DNA of 7,854 nt, taken from Bacteroidota bacterium (lineage in GTDB: Bacteria > Bacteroidota > Bacteroidia > Flavobacteriales > Flavobacteriaceae). Of the stretch, positions 7,326 to 7,854 are shown piece after piece. A model generated the notes under the pieces. It was not told the origin of the DNA, searched no databases, and saw nothing but the letters and a program-made list of their open reading frames with translations. A program made the translations under genes and the position numbers. How positions within the stretch are numbered: position 1 is the first letter of the stretch; each line of letters begins with the position of its first letter. The stretch spans positions 1 to 7,854 of the forward strand of contig JAEWLD010000266.1 of the NCBI GenBank assembly GCA_023393485.1, written 5' to 3'.

Positions 7326-7854
7326 TGTATTGCGTCGATATCGGCTTTTAATTCGCTGGCCAGCAAAGCCGCATTGAGGTGCGCGAGTAGGGCCTTTCGG
7401 TTGTTGGCAATCTCTTCAGCGGTCAGCAATATATTGCACGCGGCCTGGTCAAAATCGTCTTCATATGAAAACAGTTTGACGCCAATTCGCCTAAGATAAT
7501 GAAAAAACGGATTTTTATCGCTTAGAAAGACTTTGCTGCCAAACCAGATCAAAGCAATCGTATTCCCGACTGCCTGTTGCCGCCGACAGTTAAGTATCGC
7601 CACGCCGCAACGGCTTAAAATGTCGTTGTAGGCTTCGAGCGCACAAAACTCAGTCAACGGCGCAAACTTTTCGCCGAGGATTGCGCGTCCTTCGGGCAAT
7701 ATTTCATCTATATATTCCTTGTTGCCGTAACTGAGCGGAACGACAATTTTGCCTGAAAGTTTGTAATTTTTTATTTTTTCAAAAACATCGAGGTGATTTC
7801 CGGTGGCGTGCCCTGAATTGCCGATAATTATGTCGGGCCGGTCAGTGGCAGCCT
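7322..7854 (-). CDS. WecF-like 4-acetamido-4,6-dideoxyhexose (Fuc4NAc-type) transferase, 5' end outside window
   Basis: This is the C-terminal 176 residues of a glycosyltransferase resembling the Glyco_transf_56 family, whose known member WecF transfers Fuc4NAc from dTDP-Fuc4NAc to a lipid-linked sugar at the inner membrane during enterobacterial common antigen synthesis. Reading in frame from the edge shows the family landmarks in order: IIIGNSGHATGNH (fragment residues 8-20), KIVVPLSYG (35-43), ALEAYNDILSRC (71-82), RRQQAVGN (90-97) and SDKNPFFHYL (111-120). A TTG at 7699 could be taken as a start, but the GNSG and PLSYG motifs lie upstream of it, so the true start is beyond 7854. The TGA stop overlaps the next gene's ATG (ATGA). 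A sugar aminotransferase two genes downstream fits an amino-dideoxyhexose donor. The family is fairly secure from memory of WecF; the exact sugar (Fuc4NAc, Qui4NAc or other) is inference. Confidence 0.8.
   Translation of the reverse strand, partial: AATDRPDIIIGNSGHATGNHLDVFEKIKNYKLSGKIVVPLSYGNKEYIDEILPEGRAILGEKFAPLTEFCALEAYNDILSRCGVAILNCRRQQAVGNTIALIWFGSKVFLSDKNPFFHYLRRIGVKLFSYEDDFDQAACNILLTAEEIANNRKALLAHLNAALLASELKADIDAIQ

Larger units (their letters stand above)
715..7854 (-). other. Tightly packed seven-gene polysaccharide operon
   Basis: Seven consecutive minus-strand genes have these junctions in transcription order: ATGA overlap at 7325-7322, two bases between TAA and ATG at 6348-6345, TAATG one-base overlap at 5274-5270, TAA directly followed by GTG at 4243-4238, ATGA at 3083-3080, and ATGA at 1899-1896. 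There is no room for internal terminators or dedicated promoters, so I infer a single transcript with translational coupling. Its promoter must lie upstream of 7854. Whether the MBOAT gene beyond the 94-base gap belongs to the same transcript cannot be decided here. Confidence 0.85.

Noticed and set aside
7697..7699. TTG as the start of the WecF-like gene, giving a 125-residue protein
   Set aside because: In-frame sequence upstream to the window edge encodes family motifs (GNSG, PLSYG), so the gene is simply cut by the edge.

Overview
The window is a stretch of a surface-polysaccharide biosynthesis locus. All eight recognisable protein genes lie on the minus strand, so transcription runs from high to low coordinates. 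I see no rRNA, tRNA, CRISPR array, insertion sequence, origin or phage gene, and no gap above 100 bases. GC content is moderate (about 45-48% by eye). TGA and TAA both act as stops at overlapping gene junctions, so the standard bacterial code applies. Shine-Dalgarno motifs are weak or absent and two starts are GTG. Nothing here fixes the taxon. Weak ribosome binding sites would suit Bacteroidota or several uncultured phyla, but that is a guess.

Layout in the direction of transcription: (1) 7854-7322, C-terminal 176 residues of a Fuc4NAc-transferase-like enzyme (Glyco_transf_56, WecF-like), cut by the window edge. (2) 7325-6348, family 2 glycosyltransferase. (3) 6345-5272, DegT/DnrJ/EryC1/StrS sugar aminotransferase with an intact PLP lysine. 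(4) 5272-4241, second family 2 glycosyltransferase. (5) 4240-3080, polysaccharide pyruvyl transferase. (6) 3083-1896 and (7) 1899-715, two tandem paralogous GT4 glycosyltransferases. (8) 620-6, N-terminal part of an MBOAT (AlgI-like) membrane O-acyltransferase, after a 94-base gap.

Genes 1-7 are packed as one operon: every junction overlaps by 1 or 4 bases, abuts, or leaves only 2 bases. Together they describe a glycan assembled from nucleotide sugars. The aminotransferase would make an amino-dideoxy sugar, and the WecF-like enzyme may be the transferase that uses a 4-amino-4,6-dideoxyhexose. The two GT2 and two GT4 enzymes would add further residues. The pyruvyl transferase would add a ketal, and an MBOAT would acylate the product at the membrane. 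The nucleotide-sugar dehydratase, initiating transferase, flippase, polymerase and N-acetyltransferase are not in the window.

The most notable anomaly is at the left edge. The MBOAT frame stops at a TAA exactly where the family continues with Lys, and the five bases after it still read in the family frame (Ile, then Val). This looks like a single-base nonsense change (or a sequence error) that removes the C-terminal catalytic half. I do not see a clearly undescribed system; the locus is an individual combination of known enzyme families.
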